Shown here one piece after another: positions 19,843 through 30,254 of a stretch of 64,000 nucleotides of DNA (position 1 is its first letter; the number at the start of each line of letters is the position of its first letter). Under the pieces are notes generated by a model. The model saw only the letters and a list, made by a program, of their open reading frames with translations, did no database searches and was not told where the DNA came from. The position numbers were made by a program, and so were the translations under genes. The DNA is taken from positions 248,001 through 312,000 of the forward strand of contig JBGVUE010000001.1 in NCBI GenBank assembly GCA_041861885.1, read 5' to 3'. Origin of the DNA: Haloimpatiens sp. FM7315. GTDB lineage: Bacteria > Bacillota > Clostridia > Clostridiales > Clostridiaceae.

Positions 19843-21150
19843 ATGGATATTTTTGAAAAGCTAAAAATACTTTCTGCTGCAGCTAAATATGACGTGTCAT
19901 GTTCTTCTAGTGGGAGCAATAGAAAAAACAAAAAAGGTGGTATTGGTAGTGGAAGTGCCAGTGGTATTTGCCATAGTTTCACTTCTGATGGAAGGTGTAT
20001 TTCCCTTTTAAAAATACTTCTCACAAACTACTGCTCTTATGACTGTGCTTACTGTGTAAATAGAATATCAAATGATGTAGAAAGGGCTGCGTTTACTCCA
20101 GAAGAGGTTATAGATTTAACTCTAAATTTTTATAAAAGAAATTTTATAGAAGGGCTTTTTTTAAGTTCTGCAGTATATAAAAATCCAAATTACACTATGG
20201 AGCTTTTGACAAAGGTAGTGGAAACTTTAAGGGTTAAACATAATTTTAATGGTTATATACATTTAAAAGCAATACCAGGGGCCGATGAAAGTCTTATAAA
20301 AAGAGCAGGGAGTTTTGCAGATAGAATGAGTGTAAATATAGAGCTTCCTTCAAGTAGCAGTTTAAAGCTTTTAGCACCTCAGAAAAGTAAAGAAAATATA
20401 TTAAAACCTATGAGTTTTATTGGACGAAATATTATATTAGGAAAAGAAGAGAGAAAGCTAAGTAAAAATGCTCCTAAGTTTGTACCAGCGGGACAGAGCA
20501 GTCAATTAATAGTTGGAGCCACTAAAGAAACAGATCTCAATATAATGAGGCTTTCGGAAGGTCTATATAATTCTTATAATCTTAAGAGAGTTTATTATTC
20601 TGCTTATGTTCCAGTTGGAAATGAGAAAAAAATAGCTATTAATAAAACTCCGCCTTTGTTAAGGGAACATAGACTTTATCAGGCGGATTGGCTTTTAAGA
20701 TTTTATGGTTTTAAGGCAGGAGAACTTTTGGATAAGGATAAGCCAAACTTTGATTTGGAGTTAGACCCTAAAACTAATTGGGCTTTAAGACATTTAGAAT
20801 TATTTCCGTTAGAGATAAATAGGGCTTCTTATAATATGCTCTTAAGAGTTCCTGGAATTGGTGTAAGAAGCCTTAATAGAATTGTAAGAATTAGAAGAGT
20901 TCATAATTTAAGCTTTGAGGATCTTAAAAAAATTGGCTGCGTTTTAAAAAGAGCAAAGTATTTTATAACCTGCAAGGGTAAGTACTTTGGAGATACTATT
21001 ATAAGGGAAGACTATATTAAGAAAAAGATACTTAATCCTAAAGATGCTACGGTTTTTAATGAAGGGTTTAAACAGCTATCCTTTTTTGATCAGCTTCCTT
21101 TGCTTGGAACAAATATAGATTTAAGTACGAAAACCACAGGAGAATTATAA
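19843..21150 (+). CDS. Radical SAM DNA modification/repair protein (TIGR03916-like)
   Basis: The 435-residue protein has a radical SAM cysteine motif CSYDCAYC, preceded by CISLLKILLTNY. The C-terminus holds a helix-hairpin-helix (LLRVPGIGVRSLNRIV), which binds DNA. This architecture matches the family annotated as putative DNA modification/repair radical SAM protein. The next gene, 2 bases downstream, is its usual partner. The reaction is not known. The fourth residue of the AAGAGG ribosome site is well placed for the ATG. Confidence 0.85.
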   Translation: MDIFEKLKILSAAAKYDVSCSSSGSNRKNKKGGIGSGSASGICHSFTSDGRCISLLKILLTNYCSYDCAYCVNRISNDVERAAFTPEEVIDLTLNFYKRNFIEGLFLSSAVYKNPNYTMELLTKVVETLRVKHNFNGYIHLKAIPGADESLIKRAGSFADRMSVNIELPSSSSLKLLAPQKSKENILKPMSFIGRNIILGKEERKLSKNAPKFVPAGQSSQLIVGATKETDLNIMRLSEGLYNSYNLKRVYYSAYVPVGNEKKIAINKTPPLLREHRLYQADWLLRFYGFKAGELLDKDKPNFDLELDPKTNWALRHLELFPLEINRASYNMLLRVPGIGVRSLNRIVRIRRVHNLSFEDLKKIGCVLKRAKYFITCKGKYFGDTIIREDYIKKKILNPKDATVFNEGFKQLSFFDQLPLLGTNIDLSTKTTGEL

Positions 21151-21151
21151 A

Positions 21152-21912
21152 ATGAGTCTAAAAAATTTTCTTTGTTATACTTACGATGAAAGCTTTATAG
21201 GTCTTCTTACTTGTGTTTATGAGGCCTATTATAGAAAAGAAATACCAGATGAGATTTGCAAAAAAGATAGCTTAGTATCTTCTTTTTTGTATACTTATGT
21301 GGATATAAAAAGTGATGAGGATAAATTTAAAAAAGTATATGATGCTTTAATTGAAAAAATATCAAAGGCTTTTTTACAAAAGCTTTACTTTGCGTTTTTG
21401 TCTGAAGCTGAGGGAAGAGAGATTTTAATTTATAAATACATTAGATTAGGATTTAAATTAAAAAACGATATTGAGTATAATCTTCACAATGAAGTTGTAA
21501 TTGAGGTAAATAAATTATCAAAAAAGTCTGGTATGAAAAGCATAGAATGCTTGGTTTCTTAAGGTTTAAAGCTATAGAAAAAAATGTTTATTATGCGCCT
21601 ATGGAGCCTGATCACAATATTTTAGAGCTTATAACACCTCATTTTGTACACAGATTTCAGTGTGAAAATTTTATTATTCATGATGTAAAAAGAGAACTTG
21701 CAAGTTTATATAATGGTTCAGAGTGGATAGTTGTTTATTTAAATAAAGAAGAGGGAAAAAGACTTGAAAATTCTTTAGATGAGGGAATTTATGAAAAGCT
21801 ATGGAAGGAATACTTTAAAAGTACTGCTATTAAAAACAGAAAAAATGAAAGATTACAGAAAAATTATATGCCAAAGAGGTATTGGAAATACATGTTAGAA
21901 ACTGAGGAATAA
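21152..21912 (+). CDS. Probable DNA metabolism protein, partner of the radical SAM protein (TIGR03915-like; one frameshift)
   Basis: About 253 residues. The N-terminal part (FLCYTYDESFIGLLTCVYEA) and the middle block HRMLGFLRF, followed by YYAPMEPDHNILELI and a C-terminal MPKRYWKYM, fit the family always found beside the radical SAM DNA protein. The frame breaks near residue 124. One extra A in A6 at 21520-21525 gives KKVWYEKHRMLGFLRF, which keeps the family's V-x-x-E-x-H-R pattern. The pair forms an operon with a 1-base gap. Confidence 0.8.
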
Positions 21913-22076
21913 AAAAGACATAAGTAAAAAATAGTGCTTATAAGAAATAGTAAATGTCCTTGTGTATAAATTTTATATGTGTTAAAAATGTTAAATTATT
22001 TTAAAAATAATTAAAAATTTTAAATTATGGTTACAATAGAAGTATGTTAAAAAAGTCTGCTAAAGGAGGTACTTGT

Positions 22077-23421
22077 ATGAATTTAGTATATGAAGAATTG
22101 TTTAAAAGACTGATTAAAGCCAGAAAAGAAGGGAATTTTGAAAAGCAAATAAGGGAAATTTTAAAAGATTCTAATATAAAAAAAGAGGATTTAGGTAAAG
22201 TTGTATCCTCCTTATGTGGAGTTTTAGTAGAGTATAAAGAAGAAGAAGCCTTTATAAAAGATGTAGAAAAGGCTATTAAAAACTACAATTCTATTGATAA
22301 AATCGTACATAAGGTTAAGGACTGTTCTATGGGATGTGCTGATAAGGGGAAAAAACCTTGTGTCAAAGGGCATGTCCTTTTAATGCCATAATAAAAGAAG
22401 AAGATAAGATTTATATAAATGATGAACTTTGCACTGATTGTGGGAAGTGTGTTGAAGCCTGTAAGGATGGTGGGTATTTAGATAGAATAGAGTTTGTACC
22501 ACTAGTGGATCTCCTAAAATCAGATACAAAAGTGGTGGCAGCTGTAGCCCCAGCTATAGCAGGTCAGTTTGGAGAGGATGTTTCCTTAGAGAAGCTAAGA
22601 AGTGCTTTTAAGAAAATGGGCTTTTCTGACATGGTAGAAGTAGCTTTTTTGCAGATATGCTTACACTAAAGGAAGCCTTTGAATTTCATCAGCATGTAAA
22701 GACAGATAAGGATATAATGATAACTTCATGTTGTTGCCCTATGTGGGTTGGAATGCTAAAGAGAGTATATAAAGATTTAGTTAAGGACGTGTCTCCTTCT
22801 ATATCACCTATGATTGCAGCAGGAAGGGTTTTGAAAGAACTTAATCCCCAGTGTAAGGTAGTATTTATAGGTCCTTGTGTAGCTAAAAAGGCAGAGGCAA
22901 ATAACAAGGACGTAAAAGGGGCTATAGATTTTGTCCTTACTTTTGAAGAGATTAAAAACATATTTCAGGTTATGGAAATAGACCCAAAACAAATGGAGCC
23001 TGATTATACTAGTCAGTATGCTTCAAGGGAAGGAAGGCTTTATGCAAGAACTGGAGGAGTGTCTACTTCAGTAAGTGAAGCTGTAGATGCACTTTTTAAG
23101 GAAGAAAAGGGAAAAGTAAAAGCTATTCAAGCTCATGGAGTTAAGGAGTGCAAAGAAGTTTTAGAAAAAGCTATAAAAGGAGAATTAAAGGCTAATTTTG
23201 TAGAAGGTATGGGCTGTATTGGAGGATGCGTTGGAGGACCTAAGGCTTTAATACCAAAAGAACAGGGAAGAGATATGGTAAATAAAGTAGCGGAAGATTC
23301 AAATGTCCGTATATGCTTAGATAATCAGTGTATGAATGAAATTCTAAACAAAATAGGTATTAACGGGGCTGAGGATTTTAAAGATAAGGATAAGATAAAA
23401 ATATTTGAAAGAGAATTTTAA
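22077..23421 (+). CDS. [FeFe] hydrogenase, probably group B (two frameshifts)
   Basis: About 448 residues. An N-terminal ferredoxin region carries two [4Fe-4S] motifs (CQRACPFNA; CTDCGKCVEAC). The H-cluster domain has L1 TSCCCPMW, L2 GPCVAKKAEA and L3 VEGMGCIGGCVGGP. The extra Cys in L1 and the Gly-Pro-Cys in L2 point to the group B type rather than the classical HydA (TSCCPGW, PCTAKK). The start at 22077 has AAAGGAGG. The frame breaks at A6 22350-22355 and T6 22645-22650, each healed by one base; both fall between conserved blocks, so no motif is lost. It is a single gene; electron partner unknown. Confidence 0.85.
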
Positions 23422-23432
23422 AATGTAAATCA

Positions 23433-23476
23433 AAATAAGCTTTCTATGATAAAACATTATCATAGAAAGCTTATTT
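23433..23476. terminator. Terminator after the hydrogenase
   Basis: 19-base perfect inverted repeat (23433-23451 with 23458-23476) with a 6-base loop. Confidence 0.85.
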
Positions 23477-23560
23477 AATCTGTAATTTAAAGACTTTTTT
23501 ATAATTTACAATTAAGGTTTAACTGCTTTAAGCTTTAAAAAATATCTTCATGTTTAAAAG

Positions 23561-24636
23561 TTATTCTATAATTTTAAGTTCTTTTGGATAAGCATTTAGG
23601 ACTTTACAGCCAGTTTCTGTTACTAAAACTAAATCTTCAATTCTAACCCCTACTTTTCCTGGTATATAAATTCCAGGTTCTATAGAGAAAACCATGCCAG
23701 GCTTTGCAATTTCTTCGTCAGTAGAGCCTACACTTGGATATTCGTGGTCTTCTATACCTATATTATGTCCAGTTCTATGAGTGTAGTATTTTCCGTAACC
23801 CGCATTGTCTATTACATCTCTAGAAGCTTTATCAATATCACATAGCTTCACGCCAGGTTTAATAGCTTTAATTCCAGCTAAATTAGATTCTAAAACGGTG
23901 TTATATACTTTCCTGCTCTCTAAGCTAGGTTCTCCATAAAATACAGTTCTTGTCATGTCAGAGCAGTATCCTTTAGTTTTCCCACCTATATCAAGGATAA
24001 TGCAGTCTCCTTTTTTAGAAAAGTGCTGTCGCAATCGTGATGAGGAGATGCTGCGTTAGCGCCATAGGCAACTATAGGAGGAAAAGAAAACTCTTCTGTA
24101 CCATATTTTTTATAAAGAGACATCATATTGTCAGCAACAGTTTTTTCGCTTTTTTCTTTTGAAAGAGAATTTATTAAGTCCTTCATTACTTTATCATTAA
24201 CTATAGAAGCTTCTTTTAGAAGTCCTATTTCATTTTCATCTTTAATCATTCTAACTTCATCTATAACAGGGGAAGCGTTGACAAATTTTAGATTGGGCTT
24301 TTTCTCCATTAAAGTTATTAAGAAATGAGAAGGCCAGGTTTTATCTACTCCAAACACAGTGTTGTCTTCACAAATTGATGCAATAGGTTCTATAGAATCA
24401 TCACCATCTTTATGAAGCACCAAATCTACTCCTAAGTTAGAGTCTAAGGCAAATAATTCATTTGCAAAGAATTTTATAGTACCATTACTGTTTATGTACA
24501 GTGCCATTAATCTTTCGCCAGGTTCAATCCATACACCTAATATGTAGTATATGGAAGAAGGAGAGGTAATTATTAATTGTTTTATGCCTTTGTTATTCAT
24601 ATTTTTTATAATGTTTTCCACTCTTTTATTATTCAT
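23561..24636 (-). CDS. M24-family metallopeptidase (Xaa-Pro aminopeptidase-like; one frameshift)
   Basis: About 358 residues. The N-terminal creatinase-like domain is followed by the pita-bread domain with ligands in ILDIGG, SDMTRTV, GHNIG, IEPGIY and VRIEDLVLV. That is the set of two Asp, one His and two Glu for the dinuclear metal site. The frame breaks at the A6 run complementary to 24011-24016, just before GDCIILDIGG; one extra A joins the halves without loss. A GGGGTG ribosome site precedes the ATG. It likely trims dipeptides or X-Pro peptides. Confidence 0.85.
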
Positions 24637-25010
24637 ATATCTGTCACCCCTTAATATATTTTACACTTATATTAAATCACTACCTTATTTAAATATCAAC
24701 TGTAGAAGAAATGAAATGGAGTTAATAACAACACGAACAATTATTAAACAAAAAAACTGTAATTAATATAAGTGTTGAAAAACTAGCATCTCAAAGACGA
24801 ATTATAGAAACTTAAAAGTAATTTAATACCTACATAAAAAGAAAAAACACATATTTTAAATAAAAAAATAATATGAAATGTTCGGTTTTTTATTGACTTT
24901 GAAATTTATATTTGCTAATATGTACAAGTGCCAAAAATTAAGTTTAAATCACAGGGTTAAAATTTAATTTTGGTTTTACTTTTAAAAGACATACAAAGGA
25001 GAATAAATTT
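24637..25010. other. Intergenic region between divergent M24 peptidase and purine permease
   Basis: AT-rich, no gene. A good promoter for the permease lies at 24893-24921. The transcript leader is only about 85 bases and shows an imperfect hairpin (24936-24974) but no purine riboswitch core. Confidence 0.5.
24893..24921 (+). promoter_or_regulatory. Promoter of the purine permease
   Basis: TTGACT at 24893-24898, 17-base spacer, TAATAT at 24916-24921. Confidence 0.7.
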
Positions 25011-26299
25011 ATGGAGAGTTTTTTAAATTAAAAGAGAATGGAACTAATATAAAAACTGAGATATTAGCAGGTATAACAACCTTTATGACAATGGCTTATA
25101 TATTAGTAGTTAATCCAGGTATACTAAGCGATGCTGGTATGAATTTTGGATCTGTGTTTACAGCTACAGCTTTATCTGCAGTTATAGCAACTTTAATAAT
25201 GGGATTATATGCAAAACTACCTTTTGCTCAGGCACCAGGTATGGGACTTAATGCTTTCTTTGCCTACACTATAGTTAAACAAATGGGATATAGCTGGCAG
25301 TTTGCCCTAACAGCAGTTTTTTTAGAAGGAATTATATTTATATTACTTACTTTAGTAAATGCAAGAGAAGCTATAGTTGATGCGATTCCATCAAACATAA
25401 AAAAATCTATTTCCGTAGGTATCGGATTTTTTATAGCTTTTATCGGTCTTGAAAATGCGAAAATTGTAGTGCACACTGATGGAGGGACTATAGTATCTCT
25501 TGGAAATATCACTAGCGGATATGGTCTTCTTGCACTTATTGGAATATTAATAACAGGAGTTTTATTAGCAAAAAACGTAAGAGGAGCACTTCTTATTGGA
25601 ATACTTTCAACAACAATAATTGGAATCCCTATGGGAATAACTAAAATTCCTAGTAACTTTATGAGTGCACCACCATCTTTAGCACCTATTTTTATGAAAT
25701 TTCAGTGGAAGGATATATTTTCATTAGATATGTTTATAGCATTATTTACTTTGCTTTTCATGGACATGTTTGATACTTTAGGAACTCTTGTAGGGGTTGC
25801 AACTAAAGCAAAAATGCTTGATGAAAATGGAAATGTTCCAAGGATAAAAAAGGCATTGTTTGCAGATGCTATAGGTACTACTTTGGGAGCTTGTTTGGGT
25901 ACAAGCACAGTAAGTACTTTTGTTGAAAGTGCTTCAGGAGTTTCAGAGGGAGGAAGAACAGGACTTACAGCGGTGTCTACTGCAGTAATGTTTGCAATTG
26001 CTATGTTTTTCTCACCACTATTTATAATGATACCATCACCAGCAACAGCACCAGCTCTTGTACTTGTTGGACTTTTTATGATGGAGCCAATTAAAGAAAT
26101 AGATTTGGTAGATTATACTGAGGCAATACCTGCATTTTTCACCATAATAATGATGCCTTTAACTTACAGTATATCTGACGGAATTGCTTTTGGAATGGTA
26201 TCTTACATATTCTTAAAGGTACTTACTAGAAGATATAAGGAAGTAAGTATACCGGCTTATGTTGTTGGGGTACTGTTTATTCTTAAATTTTTGATATAG
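25011..26299 (+). CDS. AzgA/PbuG-family hypoxanthine-guanine-adenine permease (one frameshift)
   Basis: The 430-residue transporter has the AzgA-type signatures AGITTFMTMAYILVVNP, APGMGLNAFFAYT, FMDMFDTLGTLVGV and TSTVSTFVESASGVSEGGR (19 residues, the family's hallmark). It has about twelve helices and imports purine bases with protons. The ATG at 25011 has an AAAGGAG site but its frame stops after six codons; one extra T in T6 25019-25024 joins MESFFKLKENG to the rest. Confidence 0.88.
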
Positions 26300-26330
26300 A
26301 AAATCATTGATTAAAGTAAATATAATATTT

Positions 26331-26364
26331 AAAAATAAGAAAGCTAATTGGCTTTCTTATTTTT
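26331..26364. terminator. Bidirectional terminator
   Basis: 14-base perfect stem (26331-26344 with 26351-26364), 6-base loop, A run before and T run after. It serves the permease and the convergent HesB-like gene, whose stop codon lies inside it. Confidence 0.9.
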
Positions 26365-26730
26365 ATGGCAATTAGCTTTACTAAGGCAGCTGCTGCAGTT
26401 ATCACAACTACCACAATTATTAGAACAATTTTTAGAAGAGATTTGTGTTTTGTTTTTAGGCACTGCTTTAATCATAAAAGTTTCATTTTTAAATAGTATA
26501 TCTAAAGACAAAGCTTTAGATAATAAAAAATCACTATACATAAAATATAGATTGTCTATGCTTTCAATTATATAGTTTTCTTTAAATTCATCTAAAAATA
26601 AATCGAATCCCCCACCTTTACAAGAGGGTGTGTAATCAATTCTAATGCAGCTGTAAGAAGGATTTTTCTTTAATAGATTTATTAGATTTTTTCTAGCTTC
26701 TTTTGATATATTTATATTAAAATTGTCCAT
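26344..26730 (-). CDS. HesB/IscA-like protein with a Cys-rich tail
   Basis: The 128-residue protein starts ISKEARKNLINLLKKNPSY and contains IDYTPSCKGGGFDLFLDE, a degenerate HesB/IscA fold pattern common in clostridia. The C-terminus is a cysteine cluster (CSNNCGSCDNCSSC, then ANCHKNKK) that could bind metal or an Fe-S cluster. AAAGGAGA lies upstream of the ATG. Its exact role is unknown. Confidence 0.65.
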   Translation of the reverse strand: MDNFNINISKEARKNLINLLKKNPSYSCIRIDYTPSCKGGGFDLFLDEFKENYIIESIDNLYFMYSDFLLSKALSLDILFKNETFMIKAVPKNKTQISSKNCSNNCGSCDNCSSCLSKANCHKNKKAN

Positions 26731-26780
26731 AAAATTCTCCTTTATAGTAAATTCTTTAAATATATTTTACCACAAAAAAC

Positions 26781-26818
26781 AAAGAATAAACCCAATAAAA
26801 ATAGAGGGTTTATTCTTT
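26781..26818 (-). terminator. Terminator of the PatB-like gene
   Basis: 13-base perfect stem (26781-26793 with 26806-26818), with a T-rich stretch on the minus-strand side. Confidence 0.85.
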
Positions 26819-26822
26819 GCTT

Positions 26823-27992
26823 TTATAGATTATTAACAGCTTTTTCTATTCCTTCTAGGGCTTTCTTTAAAAGTGCTCGTGGACAAGCTATGTTAATTCT
26901 TTCAAAAGAATCCCCAGCTTTTCCAAATATAAATCCATCATCTAAAGCAAGTTTACATTTGTTTATAAAAAATTCTCTTAGTTCTTCTCCTGTCATGTTT
27001 AGATTTGAACAATCTATCCAAATTAGATAAGTTCCCTCTGGCTTAATTACTTTTAATTTAGGTATTCTTTTTTCAAAGAAATCCATTAAGTATTCTAGAT
27101 TTTCTTGTAAGTAATCTAATAATTCTAAAAGCCAGGGCTCACCCTCAGTGTAAGCTGCTTCTAGTGCAATTGGAGCAAAAATATTAGGACTTGATATGGA
27201 GTTGTTTTCTAGTTGAATTTCAAACTTTTCTCTTAATAATTTGTTAGCTATGATAATATTAGAAATTTGAAGACCTGCTATATTAAAAGTTTTGCTAGGT
27301 GCAGTACATACTATTGAATTTTGAGAAAATTCTTCTGAAATGCTAGAAAATACAGTGTGTTTATTTCCTTTATAAATTAAGTCAAAATGTATTTCATCGG
27401 AAACAACTAATACATTATGTTTTAAGCATATTTCCCCAAGCTTTTTAAGCTCATCTTTACTCCAAACTCTACCTACAGGGTTATGAGGATTACATAAAAT
27501 GAGAAGCTTTGTTCTTTTAGTTATTTTCTTTTCAAGGTCTTCATAGTCCATTACATAGGTATTATTTTTATAAATTAGTGGATTGTCCACAATGCTACGT
27601 CCATTATTTCTTATGGCATTAGAGAAGGGATAGTACACAGGACTTTGAATCATAATTTCATCGCCAGGGTTTGTAAATGCTTGAACTATGTAATTAATTG
27701 CAGGAACTACTCCTGGGGTAAATTTAATCCACTCTTTTTTTATCTCCCAGTTATGTCTTTTTTTCATCCAATTTATTACAGAATCGTAATAAGAATCTTT
27801 TGCAAAGGAATATCCAAATATTTCATGGGACAATCTGGTTTTAATTGCATTAATTATAGGTGGGGCAACTTTAAAATCCATATCTGCTACCCACATAGAT
27901 ATAAGATCATCTCTTCCATATAAAGTGTTTAACATGTCCCATTTTGCACAGGCAGTATTTTCTCTTTGAACATTTTCATCAAAATTATACAA
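26823..27992 (-). CDS. MalY/PatB-family PLP C-S lyase (cystathionine beta-lyase type)
   Basis: The 389-residue fold-type I enzyme has WVADMDF near the N-terminus, FTPGVVPAI, LCNPHNPVGR, VVSDEIHFDL and the PLP lysine in APSKTFNIAGLQ. WVADMDF and NPHNPVGRVW are hallmarks of the MalY/PatB subgroup, which cleaves cystathionine or cysteine to thiol, ammonia and pyruvate. A GGAGGTG site precedes the ATG. It is transcribed alone with its own terminator. Confidence 0.88.
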   Translation of the reverse strand: MYNFDENVQRENTACAKWDMLNTLYGRDDLISMWVADMDFKVAPPIINAIKTRLSHEIFGYSFAKDSYYDSVINWMKKRHNWEIKKEWIKFTPGVVPAINYIVQAFTNPGDEIMIQSPVYYPFSNAIRNNGRSIVDNPLIYKNNTYVMDYEDLEKKITKRTKLLILCNPHNPVGRVWSKDELKKLGEICLKHNVLVVSDEIHFDLIYKGNKHTVFSSISEEFSQNSIVCTAPSKTFNIAGLQISNIIIANKLLREKFEIQLENNSISSPNIFAPIALEAAYTEGEPWLLELLDYLQENLEYLMDFFEKRIPKLKVIKPEGTYLIWIDCSNLNMTGEELREFFINKCKLALDDGFIFGKAGDSFERINIACPRALLKKALEGIEKAVNNL

Positions 27993-28237
27993 AATAACAC
28001 CTCCAATTATATTATTTTAAAATAAAGTAAAAATTATATAGTCTAAAAAATATTATAGTTCAATAACATTTTTTAGGCTAATAAAATATATCTATATGGA
28101 AATGCTTTACTATAACAAAAGTTAATACAATGCCTTATTCTATAGAAATACTTAGATTTTTAAAGTTCTATATATTTATAATAAGTGTTACAATGTATGT
28201 GTTATTAAGGTATTATAATATAAGAAAATTTGAGGGG

Positions 28238-29636
28238 ATGTTTATTGTGCTATTTATTGTTGCTTTAATTACTTTGATACTTACAGGGGTGGCTGGATAT
28301 CTTGGAAAGCTTAAAGTAAAAGATACAAAAGATTTTATAAGGGCAGGAAATGGTTTTGGAGTTGTAGGGGTTACAAGTATGCTTATGGGCTCTATAATAG
28401 GAGGGGCTTCTACAGTAGGTACGGCTCAGATGGCATATAAACACGGAATTGCAGCGGTTTGGTTTATAACAGGTGTAGCCCTTGCAAGTGTTATTTTAGG
28501 ACTTATATATTCTAAGTTAGTAGAGGATAAGAAGTCAGAAACATTGCCTCAAATCATAGGAAATACCTATGGTAAAAAGGCTAGAACTTGTTCTAGTTTT
28601 TTATTGTCTATGGGTATGTTTGTTCACATTAATGGTCAGATAATAGCTTGTATGGCACTTTTTACTGCTATATTTGGCATAGATATAAATATAACTGCTT
28701 TAATAGTGGTAGGACTTTTAATAGTTTATGTAGTTTTTGGAGGCTTTTGGGGCAGTACTATGGTGGGAGCTATGAAGACAATTTTATTGTATGGTACTAG
28801 TATTGTTTGCGGAGTGGTACTTATTTTTAAGTTTGGCGCGGGAAAAGAAATTATAGACTTTTTCCAAAAGAACCCTGGTTTAACCTATTTAGCGATGGGG
28901 TTACTGAAGACTTAGCATTAGGATTTTCAACAGTTGTTGGAATATTATCAACTCAAACTTATTTTCAAGCTATTATGGCAGGGAAAAACAGTAAAGTTTC
29001 AAGAATAAGTTCTTTTATAGTTGCTTTTTTGGTTTTGCCTATAGGCATTATTTGCACCATGATAGGCATGTATATGAGAATTCACTTTCCAGCAATTAGA
29101 CCTAGTGAAGCTTTCCCTTTGTTTTTAGTGAAATATTTGAATCCTGTGATGGGGGAGTTTCTATAGCAACAGTTCTAATATCCTCTATAGCAACAGGAGC
29201 TGGACTTACTTTAGGTATTGCCACTATGTTTGCAAAAGACATATACAAGGAAAGTATAAATGTAAAAGCTACCGATAAAAATCAGCTTTTCGTAATGAGA
29301 TTTGTTATAGTTTTAATTGGGGTAGCTACTCTTTTTATTGTGACAAATAATAAGGATTCTATGATATTAGATTGGGGATTTTTATCTATGGTCTTTAGAG
29401 CAGTACCTATATTTGTTCCTACAGTTTTTGCTTTGTTTTTTAAAAACAAAATTCACAAGGATGCTGGACTTTATTCAATACTTTCAGGAACAGCTGCTAG
29501 TATAATATGGATTTCTCTAGGTTTTGATAGTGTAAGTTCTATATATGTTGGAATAGCTTTCAATATTGTTGTAATTTTATCTGTAAGTAAGTATAAAAAT
29601 AAAATATGTAATAAAAATGATATAAAGAGTAAATAA
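28238..29636 (+). CDS. Sodium/solute symporter (SSS family; two frameshifts)
   Basis: About 466 residues, hydrophobic throughout. Conserved SSS features include the region GSIIGGASTVGTAQMAY near helix 2 and ISSIATGAGLTLGIATMFAKD in helix 8-9. The frame breaks at T3 28879-28881 and at G5 29151-29155; one base at each restores the reading (NPGFNLFSDGVTEDL and NPVMGGVSIATV). The start is uncertain: ATG 28238 touches a GAGGGG site and GTG 28247 is better spaced. A TATTATAAT box just upstream argues against the longer frame from 28130. The solute cannot be told from sequence. Confidence 0.78.
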
Positions 29637-29696
29637 TATTTTCTATATAAATATATTTCAAAAGGAGATATAAAGTAAAAACTTTATGTGAAGATA

Positions 29697-30074
29697 TGAA
29701 TGTAAAAAATGAAATTTTTAAAAGCTTAGAAGAGCATATTTTAAAAGATGAAAAACCTTCATTGTATTTAAATAGTGATGAGTTTCAAAGTCATATAAAG
29801 GAATATCCTTTTAGAGTTGAAGGAAACAAACCAGTCTCCTGAATATCATCCAGAAGGTAGTGTTTGGAATCATACACTTATGGTAACAGATAAAGCTTTT
29901 ATAAACGAACTTAAATCAAATGGATTTAAACTACAAGATTACTGGTTTTGGTCAACATTTCAATCTGATAAAGAAACAGTAGTAGAATTATTAAATAAAA
30001 TGATTAAAATTTTTTATGATATAAATAATATAAGTTATAAACATAAAATAATTCAGCAAATTTCATATTTATAA
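29697..30074 (+). pseudogene. Remnant of an HD-domain protein gene
   Basis: The first part (KSLEEHILKDEKPSLYLN, HIKEYPF) and then KETNQSPEYHPEGSVWNHT match the start of clostridial HD-domain proteins, in which HPEGxVWxHT carries the first metal His. Between them the frame changes in a way one added base does not repair, as if several residues were lost. After WNHTLMV the sequence no longer looks like an HD domain (GFKLQDYWFWSTFQSDKETV) and ends after about 60 residues. The HD motif itself is missing. It follows the symporter by 60 bases. Confidence 0.55.
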
Positions 30075-30254
30075 TTACAAATATATAGTATAATAAAATT
30101 TTACTTGTTTTTTTATTTCTTGTGGTTGTTGATTTTTGTGGGATTATAGCTATACTTTTAGTTACTGTAAGTTAAAGAATAAAAATCAGTGTAGCTTGAA
30201 AATAAGTTTTCCATATGTTAAACTATGATAGAATTTGTTAAGGGAGATGAATAC
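30075..30254. other. Intergenic region
   Basis: AT-rich; nothing seen beyond the ribosome site of the EamA gene. Confidence 0.4.

Noticed and set aside
22657-23421. A separate stand-alone hydrogenase C-terminal gene
   Set aside because: It is the third piece of one hydrogenase gene; adding a T at 22645-22650 joins it to the ferredoxin part.
24893-25010. Purine riboswitch before the purine permease
   Set aside because: The leader is only about 85 bases and lacks the conserved loop and junction sequences.
28130-28237. Longer N-terminus for the Na+/solute symporter
   Set aside because: A likely -10 box lies inside this stretch and it shows no ribosome site; family proteins start near 28238.
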